DNA of 64,000 bases from Haloferula rosea (GTDB lineage: Bacteria > Verrucomicrobiota > Verrucomicrobiia > Verrucomicrobiales > Akkermansiaceae). The stretch's first letter is position 1. Each line of letters begins with the position of its first letter. The stretch covers positions 186,001 through 250,000 of the forward strand of contig NZ_JAENII010000001.1 of NCBI RefSeq assembly GCF_016595525.1, written 5' to 3'. Position numbers and translations under genes: made by a program. The notes below the pieces were generated by a model, which worked only from the letters and a program-made list of their open reading frames with translations, was not told the DNA's origin and did not search any database. Shown in pieces: positions 1 through 7,950 of this stretch.

Positions 1-228
1 TCCGGCAAGCAGTTGCAGGCGGGACAGGGCGAGTTGCAGAGAAAGTTTCGCGTTGGCCTGCGCGATCCTCTTGTTGCTCTCCGCATTCGAACCACGTAGG
101 GCAACACTGCTGAGACTCAGGAGACCGACCGCGAGCAGCGTCAGCAGCACCAACAAGGAAATGGTCACGAGGAGCGCAAAGCCTTGGGCTCTCGATCCAC
201 GCTTGATGGGTTTGGTGGGTTTCAACAT
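1..228 (-). CDS. Verru_Chthon cassette protein A-like pilin-type protein (5' part, runs off the edge)
   Basis: An open frame of 76 codons begins at the ATG on the minus strand at 228 and stays open to base 1. The product starts with a short basic stretch, then QGFALLVTISLLVLLTLLAVG, i.e. a type IV pilin/PilX-like N-terminal hydrophobic helix, then a helical region rich in Ala, Leu and Gln. This matches what I know of the N-terminus of the Verru_Chthon cassette protein A family, which is found in multi-gene pseudopilin-like cassettes of Verrucomicrobia. The role is unknown but probably membrane or surface assembly. It is codirectional with the polysaccharide cluster but separated from it by over 500 nt, so probably a separate unit. 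Only the N-terminus is visible, so the family call rests on that motif. Confidence 0.75.
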   Translation of the reverse strand, partial: MLKPTKPIKRGSRAQGFALLVTISLLVLLTLLAVGLLSLSSVALRGSNAESNKRIAQANAKLSLQLALSRLQLLAG

Positions 229-745
229 GGGTCTGTGGTGCACCCGGGTGGTGCGGTTGTCGTCGACTGGGAGATTCTGGGTTTGGCGACGGCCGGAAAG
301 CCTTGCCGAGCCTAAGATTCCGCACTTCAGGGTAGCTCGGAAACCGGGCGCAGGCAAGTTCCCGGAAATTCACTTTGTCATTACATAAATAAGGAGGATT
401 CGAGCGAATCGTTAACGAGTTTCTTCAAAGAAAATGCAATAAGTGCGGAGGTGTGCCGAATTTCCCCGGAAATGGGGAAATTCTGGTGGATGAATGCTCT
501 CGGTGCTGGGCAATCACGCGTTGAAGTTCCACTTGATTCCGCTCGATTTCAAATGGGTCGGCGTCACGTGCTCTCGCTGATTCGCCCTTGGTGCATCAAG
601 CGCTTCGAGGCCTTCCTCGAGCGCATGAAGAGCATTCTGTCCAACCTCCATGCAGGAACAGACCAGGGGTTCCTGCACCCCGGCCGTCACGTCCATGGGA
701 GCTCACCACCGCCAACCGGGCGGGCGCAGGTCCAGGCTAGTTCGT
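229..745. other. Gene-poor gap between GH95 gene and pilin-like gene
   Basis: No convincing gene. A minus-strand frame at 514-696 (60 codons) has no recognisable motif, no ribosome site I can see and no signal peptide; I do not call it. The gap contains a perfect inverted repeat at 458-483 and the palindrome-containing CGTTAACGAG at 410-419. It is likely to hold the 3' end of the large transcript and the promoter of the pilin-like gene. Confidence 0.5.
458..483. repeat. Perfect 10-bp-stem inverted repeat (candidate terminator or operator)
   Basis: GAATTTCCCC at 458-467 and GGGGAAATTC at 474-483 are exact reverse complements around a 6-nt loop. No T-run follows on either strand, so it is not a classical intrinsic terminator. 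Its position, about 260 nt beyond the last gene of the large minus-strand cluster and 230 nt before the pilin-like gene, fits either a terminator of another kind or a regulatory site. Confidence 0.45.
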
Positions 746-3235
746 TTATTTCGCTCCCGGCCACTCCATGGCTTCGCCCTTCTTCAGCGAGGTCAGCGCA
801 CCGAGCTTGCCATCGGCATAGACACGGAATGATCCATCGCGTGTGGCACGAATCGTCGCTGTCGCCAACTTACCGTTCTTCCACTCCAGATCGACTTCGA
901 ACCCACCACGAGCCCGCAGGCCGTGCACCTTGCCATTCGCCCACTCGGAAGGAAGGGCTGGCAGCAGATGCAGGATGTAGGGGGCGTCGACAAGAGACTC
1001 GCCCGGAACGGTGGGCACGAAGTGCTTCGGGTTGTCCGGGCTCTTCCGGTAGGCAACGAAAGCCGCATCTCCGATGTTCTCGGCATCGTGGTCGACACTG
1101 CGAAGGTGGCTTTGGAGAAGCATTTCGCACACACCCGCGCCGCCGCCGAAGTTGCCGTCGATCTGGAAGGGTGGGTGGAAGTCGAAGAGGTTTGCGTAGG
1201 CCCGCTTCGAGGTCAGGAACTTGTAGATCTTGTGGGCTCGGTCGCCGTTGTGCAGGCGGGCCCAGAAGTTGGTCTTCCAGCCGGTGCTCCAACCGGTCGA
1301 TTCGTCGCCGCGGTGAGCCATCGTCACGAGAGCCGCTTCGTAGAGCTCCTTGGTGGTGAGCGGTGAGATGTCGCGTCCCGGATGCAGGGCGATCAGGTGG
1401 GAGATGTGGCGGTGCTTGTTCTTCGGGTCATCCCAGTCCTCCGGCCACTCCTGGAGCTGGCCGTGCTTGCCGATCTTCTGCGGGCTGAGCCGGGGAATCA
1501 TCTCCTGCAGGGTCTTGCGGAACTCCTCATCGCGATCGAGGAGGTAGGAGGCCTCGATGCAGTCGGTGAAGAGTCCGAGAATCAACTGCTGGTCCCAGGC
1601 GGCGCCGTAGGCCTGCTTGTTGAGCTTGCCCTTGAGGTAGTTGTTCTCCGGAGACCAGGTCGGATAGACGACCAGCGTGCCATCCTTCCACGGGGCGAGG
1701 TGGCCGACGAAGAACTCCGCCGCGCCCTTCATGATCGGGTAGGCTTCCTCAAGGAATTTCCGGTCGCCACCGAAGGCGTAGTGCTCGAACAAGTGCTGGG
1801 CGAGCCAGTGGCCCGACTGCTGGGCGCGGCGGCCGTGCTCGTTTTGGGCGGTGAAGCCGAAGACGTTGCCGTTGAGCCCCATGCTCCATCCCTTGTCGAC
1901 ACCGAAGGTTTCGCGGGCGGTGTGTTTGCCGGATTCCGAGACCACCTTCATGTATTCAAAGTAAGGGCTGAAGGACTCCGGCAGGTTGGCGGTTTCGACC
2001 ATCCAGTAGTTCATCGCGAGGTTGATGTCGGTGTGGTAGTCGCAATTCCACGCCGGCTTGAGGCTGGCATTCCAGAGGCCCTGGAGGTTGGAGGGCACGG
2101 GGGCTCCCCGTGAACAACTCATCTGCAGGTAGCGGGAATAGTTGAAGTAAAGGTTCTCCAGTTCGATGCTCGGCTGCTTGACGAGTTGATCGGTGGTCTT
2201 GCCGGATGGCTTGAAATCGAGCTCAAGCCGACAGCGATCCATCTGCGCGGTGAAGTCCTCGACATGCGCCTTCTTCAGAGCGTCGTAGCCGAGCTTTCCG
2301 GCAGCGGTGACCGCCTCCTCGCTGTCGCTCCGGAAGTCGCGTCCCTTGAACACCGGGTAGTTCGGCAGGTAGTCGGTGTAGCCGGCAAGATAGATCCGGA
2401 CATCCGTGGCGCCGGTGATCTTGAGCGACCCGTCCTTCTGTGGCGTCACCTTGCCGTCGGTGGCATCGACATCGATGATCTGGGCGAAGTGCATGTTGTC
2501 CCGGACCATCTTCGCTTCGGCGGCCAGGGTGATGCGGTTGCCGGTGGCGCTGAGTTCGTTCACCTTGTGGTAGGTGATGGTCTTGATCGTCAGGTCCAGC
2601 TTCGCGCCTTCCGCCGTGTAGCGCATGCCGACGACGTCGTGTGGGTAGCTGCAGAAGTATTCACGTGTGAACTTGCCGCCCTTGGCCGAGTAGCTGACGC
2701 GGCCGAGACCGGTGCGCGAGTCGAGCGAACGCCGGTAGTCCTTCGCCGAAGCGGGATCATGCCCGGTGGCAATCACCACGTTGGTAAAAGGCCCGTAGTT
2801 GCCGAGTGGCTCCTTGGCGGCCAGGAACTTCGTGGAGATGCTCTCCATGCTGTCCGGGCCGCTTCCCATTTTCTCATCCCGATAGGCCTGCCTGACCTTC
2901 TCAAAATCCTCCGGGCTCACCTTGCGGGCCGACGACTGGGCCACTTCGTCCTGCCCACGCTTGGTGTTCATCCAAAGCGTGATGTCATTGATGCAAAGAT
3001 GCTCCTCCGCGATGCCGCCGGAGAACATGGCACCAAGACGGCCGTTGCCGAGCGGCAGGGCGGTCTTGATGAACTTGGGTTCCCGGTTCTTGCCCTGCGA
3101 CTTGATCAGGTCAGTAGCGGCAGGGCTGGTGTACTGCAGGACGAAGCGTTCGTCTGCGAGCGCCGGACCTCCGGCATGGAAGGCGAATCCTCCAAGGATG
3201 GAGACTGCGAGTTGCTTGTTCAGAAGGCTCTTCAT
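746..3235 (-). CDS. Secreted GH95 alpha-L-fucosidase
   Basis: This 829-residue protein has a signal peptide (about residues 1-27), an N-terminal beta-domain starting with the GH95 hallmark [11 protein letters not shown] (61-70), and an (alpha/alpha)6 barrel. Visible active-site motifs are [11 protein letters not shown] (401-411), WSPE with Glu530 and QIDGNFGG with Asp693, corresponding to the Asn-pair, acid and Asp base region of Bifidobacterium AfcA. GH95 enzymes invert and release terminal, often alpha-1,2-linked, L-fucose (a few act on L-galactose). The first residue of the usual N-I-N motif is Asp403 here, a variant I believe occurs in the family. It is the last gene of the minus-strand cluster, 27 nt after the propeller gene, and probably trims desulfated fuco-oligosaccharides in the periplasm. 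Confidence 0.92.
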   Translation of the reverse strand: MKSLLNKQLAVSILGGFAFHAGGPALADERFVLQYTSPAATDLIKSQGKNREPKFIKTALPLGNGRLGAMFSGGIAEEHLCINDITLWMNTKRGQDEVAQSSARKVSPEDFEKVRQAYRDEKMGSGPDSMESISTKFLAAKEPLGNYGPFTNVVIATGHDPASAKDYRRSLDSRTGLGRVSYSAKGGKFTREYFCSYPHDVVGMRYTAEGAKLDLTIKTITYHKVNELSATGNRITLAAEAKMVRDNMHFAQIIDVDATDGKVTPQKDGSLKITGATDVRIYLAGYTDYLPNYPVFKGRDFRSDSEEAVTAAGKLGYDALKKAHVEDFTAQMDRCRLELDFKPSGKTTDQLVKQPSIELENLYFNYSRYLQMSCSRGAPVPSNLQGLWNASLKPAWNCDYHTDINLAMNYWMVETANLPESFSPYFEYMKVVSESGKHTARETFGVDKGWSMGLNGNVFGFTAQNEHGRRAQQSGHWLAQHLFEHYAFGGDRKFLEEAYPIMKGAAEFFVGHLAPWKDGTLVVYPTWSPENNYLKGKLNKQAYGAAWDQQLILGLFTDCIEASYLLDRDEEFRKTLQEMIPRLSPQKIGKHGQLQEWPEDWDDPKNKHRHISHLIALHPGRDISPLTTKELYEAALVTMAHRGDESTGWSTGWKTNFWARLHNGDRAHKIYKFLTSKRAYANLFDFHPPFQIDGNFGGGAGVCEMLLQSHLRSVDHDAENIGDAAFVAYRKSPDNPKHFVPTVPGESLVDAPYILHLLPALPSEWANGKVHGLRARGGFEVDLEWKNGKLATATIRATRDGSFRVYADGKLGALTSLKKGEAMEWPGAK

Positions 3236-3262
3236 GGGTGTGTGCTTGGAAAGGGGTGGGCT

Positions 3263-4810
3263 TCAAGGTTCGAAACGGAGCTCGACCCGATCGAGGATGG
3301 GCTTGGATTTGTTCTCCGTGGTGTCGGTCAGCCGCAGTTCGAATTGAAATCCATACCCCTCCGGTAGATCGGAGAGACTCATTTCGGCGGGCTTTCTGGC
3401 CACTTGTTTGGCGAAACCGGGGATGTGGTCGTAGTGCTCCTTCACCGTCTGCCAGTCGGTCCACTGGTCGACCTTGCCGTCGTTGTCGGAGTCGACACCG
3501 ACACGGACTTCCACGCCCTCCACCCACGGGCCCGGGCTGATGAAGTCTTCGTTCTGCGTCACCAGATAGAAACGTCCCTTGGCGAACATGACATCGGGAT
3601 CCGGATGGCCCTTTCCGACGTTGCCGCAGAACTTGAACGGTTTGTTGATGTCCGAGGACGTGAACCAGACCACACTCATGTTCTTGGGGCCATGGGCACC
3701 GGCAGGATCAAAATCCCCGAAGAGATAATACTGCCCGCCGATCGAAATCGCGGCCCAGTCGCCATAGGCGTCCTGCTCGGGTTCGTGGATCTCGTATTTC
3801 GCCTTGTTCGTTTTGTAGTTCTTCGGGTCCTCCTTGACCCAGTGGGGGTGAGTGTAGGTTCCGAACCTGCCGGTGGGGTTCGTGCGATAGTCCACCGCGG
3901 GATCGAGAAGCTTGAAACCATCGATGCCATTATTGCTGACGGCGTGGCTGGCAAGCGGCGAGTCCCAGGACCGTTTGTTGGCCGAGATCGGGTCCCAGTT
4001 CTCGATGATGAGGTGAAACCTGCCATCCAGATCGCGGATGATGGCGCTGTCCGATCCGTGTGAAGGATCCTTGAACGCCATGCCCATCTTCTTGCCCACC
4101 TTGCCGTCGGTCAGGTCCTCATCGATGATGAGGTGCGGATCCTGATCATTCGGGAAGTCATAGTAGAAGTAGGCCTTTCCATCGACGGCTTCCGCCGTGG
4201 TCATCCATTTGCCCTCGCTGTCGGTGATCGGGCCATGGTGGACCCAGTTGACCATGTCGCGGCTCTGCCAGGCGTGGTAGCCGCCGACCTTCTTCTCGAA
4301 TGCGCCGGGCGCATCGAACTGATTCGGGAACCGGGTCGTCTTGAGCGGCATGTCGAAGCCCTCGAGTTCGGCGGGCTCGGCCTTGAAACCTTCTCCTGCC
4401 TGCTTGGTCCCTTTCTTGGCTCCGCCGTAGCGGCCGAAGATCCAGTAGTTGTCAGGTCCGAGGCTGAGGAACACGGGGGCATCTCCGAGGTTCACGGGCC
4501 CGAGATGTTCGGTGGGTTCCCAGTTCTCCCAGACCGGGGACTGAGCGATGGTGATGGTTGATGCACTCCGCTTCTCGGGAAACGACTTCAAGGTGCTCTG
4601 ATAGGTCGCCGACTTGCCCGTCGGTGCGGCCATTCCGTCTTTCACTTCCAGACCGGTCTGAGCGGACTGAGTCGCCGTCCATTCGTCCTGGGTGTCGACG
4701 GTCCAGTCGGCTCCGAAGCTGAGTAGGGGAGAAAGAAGTGCACATGCGGTGATCAAGGGCATGGGGGCGGCAATGGGGTGCTCGCGCCGGAGGGAGTTGC
4801 GTGTCGTCAT
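3263..4810 (-). CDS. Secreted beta-propeller protein, GH43/GH117-like, copy 1
   Basis: 515 residues from the ATG at 4810, chosen over an earlier in-frame start because a clear signal peptide (ending near LLSFGA) follows and the gene then sits 29 nt after the sulfatase stop. Propeller-like blade motifs recur: DNYWIFGRYGG, YHAWQSRDMVNWVHHG, GKAYFYYDFPND, HGSDSAIIRDLDGRFHLI, GQYYLFGDFDPAG and GRFYLVTQ. Such blades are typical of five-bladed propeller glycosidases of the GH43/GH117 clan; the exact family is not certain. A C-terminal segment repeats acidic DSDNDGK, possibly a calcium site. A second copy is at 51337-52899, also beside a close sulfatase paralogue. I infer an exo-glycosidase or lyase acting on the same substrate as that sulfatase; the activity is unproven. 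Confidence 0.6.
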   Translation of the reverse strand: MTTRNSLRREHPIAAPMPLITACALLSPLLSFGADWTVDTQDEWTATQSAQTGLEVKDGMAAPTGKSATYQSTLKSFPEKRSASTITIAQSPVWENWEPTEHLGPVNLGDAPVFLSLGPDNYWIFGRYGGAKKGTKQAGEGFKAEPAELEGFDMPLKTTRFPNQFDAPGAFEKKVGGYHAWQSRDMVNWVHHGPITDSEGKWMTTAEAVDGKAYFYYDFPNDQDPHLIIDEDLTDGKVGKKMGMAFKDPSHGSDSAIIRDLDGRFHLIIENWDPISANKRSWDSPLASHAVSNNGIDGFKLLDPAVDYRTNPTGRFGTYTHPHWVKEDPKNYKTNKAKYEIHEPEQDAYGDWAAISIGGQYYLFGDFDPAGAHGPKNMSVVWFTSSDINKPFKFCGNVGKGHPDPDVMFAKGRFYLVTQNEDFISPGPWVEGVEVRVGVDSDNDGKVDQWTDWQTVKEHYDHIPGFAKQVARKPAEMSLSDLPEGYGFQFELRLTDTTENKSKPILDRVELRFEP

Positions 4811-4839
4811 GATGGGTTCGTGTCGTTTGATGAATCGCT

Positions 4840-6390
4840 CTACTTCTCGCTCTTCCACAGTTTGATGTCTTCGACATCATTGCTGGATTTCTTGCCTTCG
4901 ACCGAGGAGCCGGCGTTGACGTATTCGGTCAGTTGGGCGAGCAAACGCTCGGCGGTTTCCGCGTTCGACTTGTAGAGGTTCTTCTTCTCTCCGGGGTCGG
5001 ACTCGAGGTCGTAGAGCTGGGCTTTCGGCAGGCCCTGCTTCTTGGCCGCCGCCTCGTTCGGAGACATCCAGCCGCCGGAGCCATAGGCGAGGATCAACTT
5101 GTATTTCCCTTCGCGGTAGGCGAAGTGCCCACTCACACTGTGATGGATGATTCCCTTTCGTGAGAAGTCGGGTTCTTCTCCCTTGAAGACCGGGAGGATA
5201 CTCTCGCTGTCTTCACCCGCATTCTGCGGCAGGTCCTCGCCGACAAGTTCGGCACACGTCGCCATGAGATCGATCTGGCAGGTGAGTTCGTCGGACACGC
5301 TGCCCGCCTTGATCACCTTCGGCCACTTGACGAGGAATGGGACCCGATGCCCACCCTCCCAGATGTCGGCCTTGGCGCCGCGATACTGGGCGCTGGCGAA
5401 GTGCCCATGGCTCTCAAGGTTCTTGAAGTCGCCTCTCGGAGAGCAGCCGTTGTCGCTGGTGACGATGACGATGGTGTTTTCCGACAAGCCGCGATCATCG
5501 AGGGCCTTCACGACCTGACCGACGACGTCATCCGTCTGCATGACAAAATCCGCATACTCACCGATGCCGCTCTTGCCCTGCCACTTCTTGGTCGGAACGA
5601 TCGGCGTGTGCGGCGAAGGAAGCGGCATGTAGATGAAGAATGGCTTCTCGCTCTTGTAGTCGGTGATGAACTTGACGGTTTCATCGGTCAGCTTGTCCAG
5701 CACCTCGATCGCTTCGAAGTCCTCACTCGCCGGACCATCCCGGTGGAAGGCCTTGGCATGAGTCCCTTCGCCGACCCAGTTCCGGTCGCGGATCCAGACG
5801 TATGGAGGGAAGTCGAGGGACGCGGGAATACCAAACCAGGAATCGAAGCCGAGGTCGACGGGCCCGCCCTTGATGGTTCCCTTCCAGTCGATGTTCGATA
5901 GCTCGGCCGGTGGGAAGGCACCCTTGCCCTTTTTCCCCTTCAGGCCGTTCTTCGGGCTCGCCTTTTTCCCATCGATGGTCGCGATGTCGAGGCCGAGGTG
6001 CCACTTGCCGATCATGGCGGTGGTGTAGCCGTTCTCCTTGAGGAAGCCGGGCACCGTCAGGCGGTCCGCCGCGATCAAGGTTTCTCCGTAGCCGTTGAGG
6101 ACGCTCTTCTGGAGCTTGGTCCTCCAGTTGTAGCGCCCGGTCATGATGCTGTAGCGCGTCGGAGTGCACACCGATGAGGTGGTGTGGGCGTCCGTGAAGG
6201 TCATGCCCTCCGCCGCGACCTTGTCCATGTGAGGAGTCGGGATCTTGCCGCGCTCCGGGTTGAGGCACTGGACATCGCCATAGCCGAGGTCGTCGGCGAG
6301 GATGTAGACGATGTTGGGTTTCGGTGCCGCAACGGCTTGGGCAAGGGTGGCCAGAATGAGGGCCAAGAGGGGGCGAGCTAGTGGTTTCAT
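4840..6390 (-). CDS. S1 family sulfatase (group A)
   Basis: 516 residues with signal peptide (about 1-21), then PNIVYILADDLGYGD with the metal-binding Asp pair and the formylglycine motif C75-T-P-T-R79. MIGKWHLG, the DNG motif and [10 protein letters not shown] complete the S1 fold. The Cys should be oxidised to formylglycine, so activity depends on a maturation enzyme not in this window. It ends DIKLWKSEK, and with genes at 49849, 52896 and 55712 it forms a paralogous group sharing LNPERGKIPTP-type text (LNPEHGKIPTP in the 55712 member). The start overlaps the upstream GH29 stop by 4 nt (ATGA), and the propeller gene follows after 29 nt. The substrate is probably an exo-sulfate ester on fucose-rich oligosaccharide; position specificity cannot be read from sequence. 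Confidence 0.93.
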   Translation of the reverse strand: MKPLARPLLALILATLAQAVAAPKPNIVYILADDLGYGDVQCLNPERGKIPTPHMDKVAAEGMTFTDAHTTSSVCTPTRYSIMTGRYNWRTKLQKSVLNGYGETLIAADRLTVPGFLKENGYTTAMIGKWHLGLDIATIDGKKASPKNGLKGKKGKGAFPPAELSNIDWKGTIKGGPVDLGFDSWFGIPASLDFPPYVWIRDRNWVGEGTHAKAFHRDGPASEDFEAIEVLDKLTDETVKFITDYKSEKPFFIYMPLPSPHTPIVPTKKWQGKSGIGEYADFVMQTDDVVGQVVKALDDRGLSENTIVIVTSDNGCSPRGDFKNLESHGHFASAQYRGAKADIWEGGHRVPFLVKWPKVIKAGSVSDELTCQIDLMATCAELVGEDLPQNAGEDSESILPVFKGEEPDFSRKGIIHHSVSGHFAYREGKYKLILAYGSGGWMSPNEAAAKKQGLPKAQLYDLESDPGEKKNLYKSNAETAERLLAQLTEYVNAGSSVEGKKSSNDVEDIKLWKSEK

Positions 6391-7793
6391 TGAGTTTGAG
6401 GTCGTTTGAATTCTACGCCTTCGAGTTGCAGGACGACCGCATTCGGCCAGCGACGATTGTTGTAGAGACGCTGGGCCCGCTTGACCGAGACCTCCAGCCC
6501 GTCCTCCGTCTGCCTGAAACGGGTGCCGAGGTCGTGTCTTCCGGTGAATTTCTCGACCCGGTCTTCCTGACCGAGAACCGAGATCTTCGTCTCAGGCGTG
6601 GCCTTGAGCTCCTTGAGCAGCACCTCCTTGCGGACCGATCGCCCCCACTGGGTGCTTCCCTTCGGATCGTCGTCGGTGAACTGGGTGAGGAAGGCATAGA
6701 CATATTTTCCGTCTTTCGACTGCGTGTAGTAGCCACCACTCCGGGAGCCCGCCACCACACAGCTCTTAATGTCGTAGATGGCCTTGTCGTTAACGAACAT
6801 CCAAAGGGCGAGCTCGCGAAAGCGCTCTTCTTGCTCCAGCGGCACCTTGCCTGAGGGCATGGGCCCCATGTTGATCAGCAGATTGCCGCCTTTCGCACGG
6901 GTCTCGATCAGCATGTTGATGAGCTTCGTGCCGGACTTGTAGTCCTCGTTGGTCGGCTTGTACTGCCACTGGTTCCCCAGAGTGAAACAAGTTTCCCATG
7001 GGCCAGGAATCGGTTCTTTCGGCAGCTTCTGCTCGGGGGTCACCATTTCGCCGCGGGTGACGATCACCTTCGGCCATTTCTGGTGGATGTATTCAGCCAG
7101 TTCCGCTTTGTGGCCTCCGTCCAGGAAGACCACATCGATCTCACCGTAGTTGTCGAAAAGCTCGTCGAGATGCTTCTTGGTGTAGGCAACCAATTCATCG
7201 TGGTGCTTGCCGGCATCCTTCCCGCCGCGCGCTGGGATATCGCGCTCATAGTGGAATGCAAAATCTTCCGGCGAATAGTAGAAACCGACTTTCATGCCGT
7301 GGCGGCGACAGGCATCCACGTAGCTCTTCACGATGTCCTTCTTGTAAGGTGTATTCATGATGTCGAACTCCGTGGTCTTGGAATCCCACATGCAGAAACC
7401 GCTGTGGTGTTTGGTCGTGAAAACCATGTACTTGGCGCCTGCCAGCTTCGCGATCTCCATCCACTCGTCCGGATCATATTCCGTCGGGTTGAAGGTCTTC
7501 GGCAGCTCGTTGACATAGCGGTCGAGGTAGTCGCGCGAGGCATAGTCCATGGAATGACTGATCACCGACCCCAACTGTGAGTCGAACGACCAGTGGACGA
7601 ACATGCCCAAACCCCAGTCCTTGAATTCCTCCTCACGCTCGGGTTGGTTGCGGAGTGTTCCTGACATCCGTGGACGCTCGTATCCCTGCCCATGAACGAG
7701 GGTGGTCGCGGGATGGATCACGAAGAGCAGGATGCATGTGGTTCTGACAACAACGCGGATGAATCCTGATAATCGAAGGGGTCTCATTCTCAT
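6387..7793 (-). CDS. GH29 alpha-L-fucosidase
   Basis: 468 residues from the ATG at 7793, chosen because GGGAG lies about 9 nt upstream and a signal segment (about 11-36) follows; an in-frame frame extends further upstream without these features. The N-terminal barrel shows DWGLGMFVHWS, YMVFTTKHHSGFCMWDS, KVGFYYS and, in IDVVFLDGG, the predicted nucleophile Asp225 (FLD in place of the more usual WFD). The GGNLLINMGP motif ends the barrel. GH29 enzymes hydrolyse terminal alpha-L-fucose with retention. The stop overlaps the downstream sulfatase start (ATGA), suggesting coupled translation of fucosidase and sulfatase. Confidence 0.9.
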   Translation of the reverse strand: MRMRPLRLSGFIRVVVRTTCILLFVIHPATTLVHGQGYERPRMSGTLRNQPEREEEFKDWGLGMFVHWSFDSQLGSVISHSMDYASRDYLDRYVNELPKTFNPTEYDPDEWMEIAKLAGAKYMVFTTKHHSGFCMWDSKTTEFDIMNTPYKKDIVKSYVDACRRHGMKVGFYYSPEDFAFHYERDIPARGGKDAGKHHDELVAYTKKHLDELFDNYGEIDVVFLDGGHKAELAEYIHQKWPKVIVTRGEMVTPEQKLPKEPIPGPWETCFTLGNQWQYKPTNEDYKSGTKLINMLIETRAKGGNLLINMGPMPSGKVPLEQEERFRELALWMFVNDKAIYDIKSCVVAGSRSGGYYTQSKDGKYVYAFLTQFTDDDPKGSTQWGRSVRKEVLLKELKATPETKISVLGQEDRVEKFTGRHDLGTRFRQTEDGLEVSVKRAQRLYNNRRWPNAVVLQLEGVEFKRPQTQ

Positions 7794-7950
7794 GATTTCA
7801 TACTCCCTTCGCATCGCCCGCCTTTCGATGCAGGGTGACATCGAGCAGGAAAGGAAAGAGGTTTTTGAGGTGAACCATTCGATCCGGTCAAAGATCCCTG
7901 TGTGGGGGGGAGATTGTCTGCCGTCGCACAATTCATCTCATCTCAGCTCA

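Noticed and set aside
514-696. 60-codon minus-strand frame in the gap after GH95
   Set aside because: No recognised motif, signal peptide or convincing ribosome site; length is compatible with chance in GC-rich sequence.
6785-6800. CGTTAACGAA inside GH29 coding sequence, similar to the GTTAACGAG sites
   Set aside because: Lies within a gene and differs in the last base; shows the core occurs by chance, so the regulatory reading of GTTAACGAG is kept at low weight.
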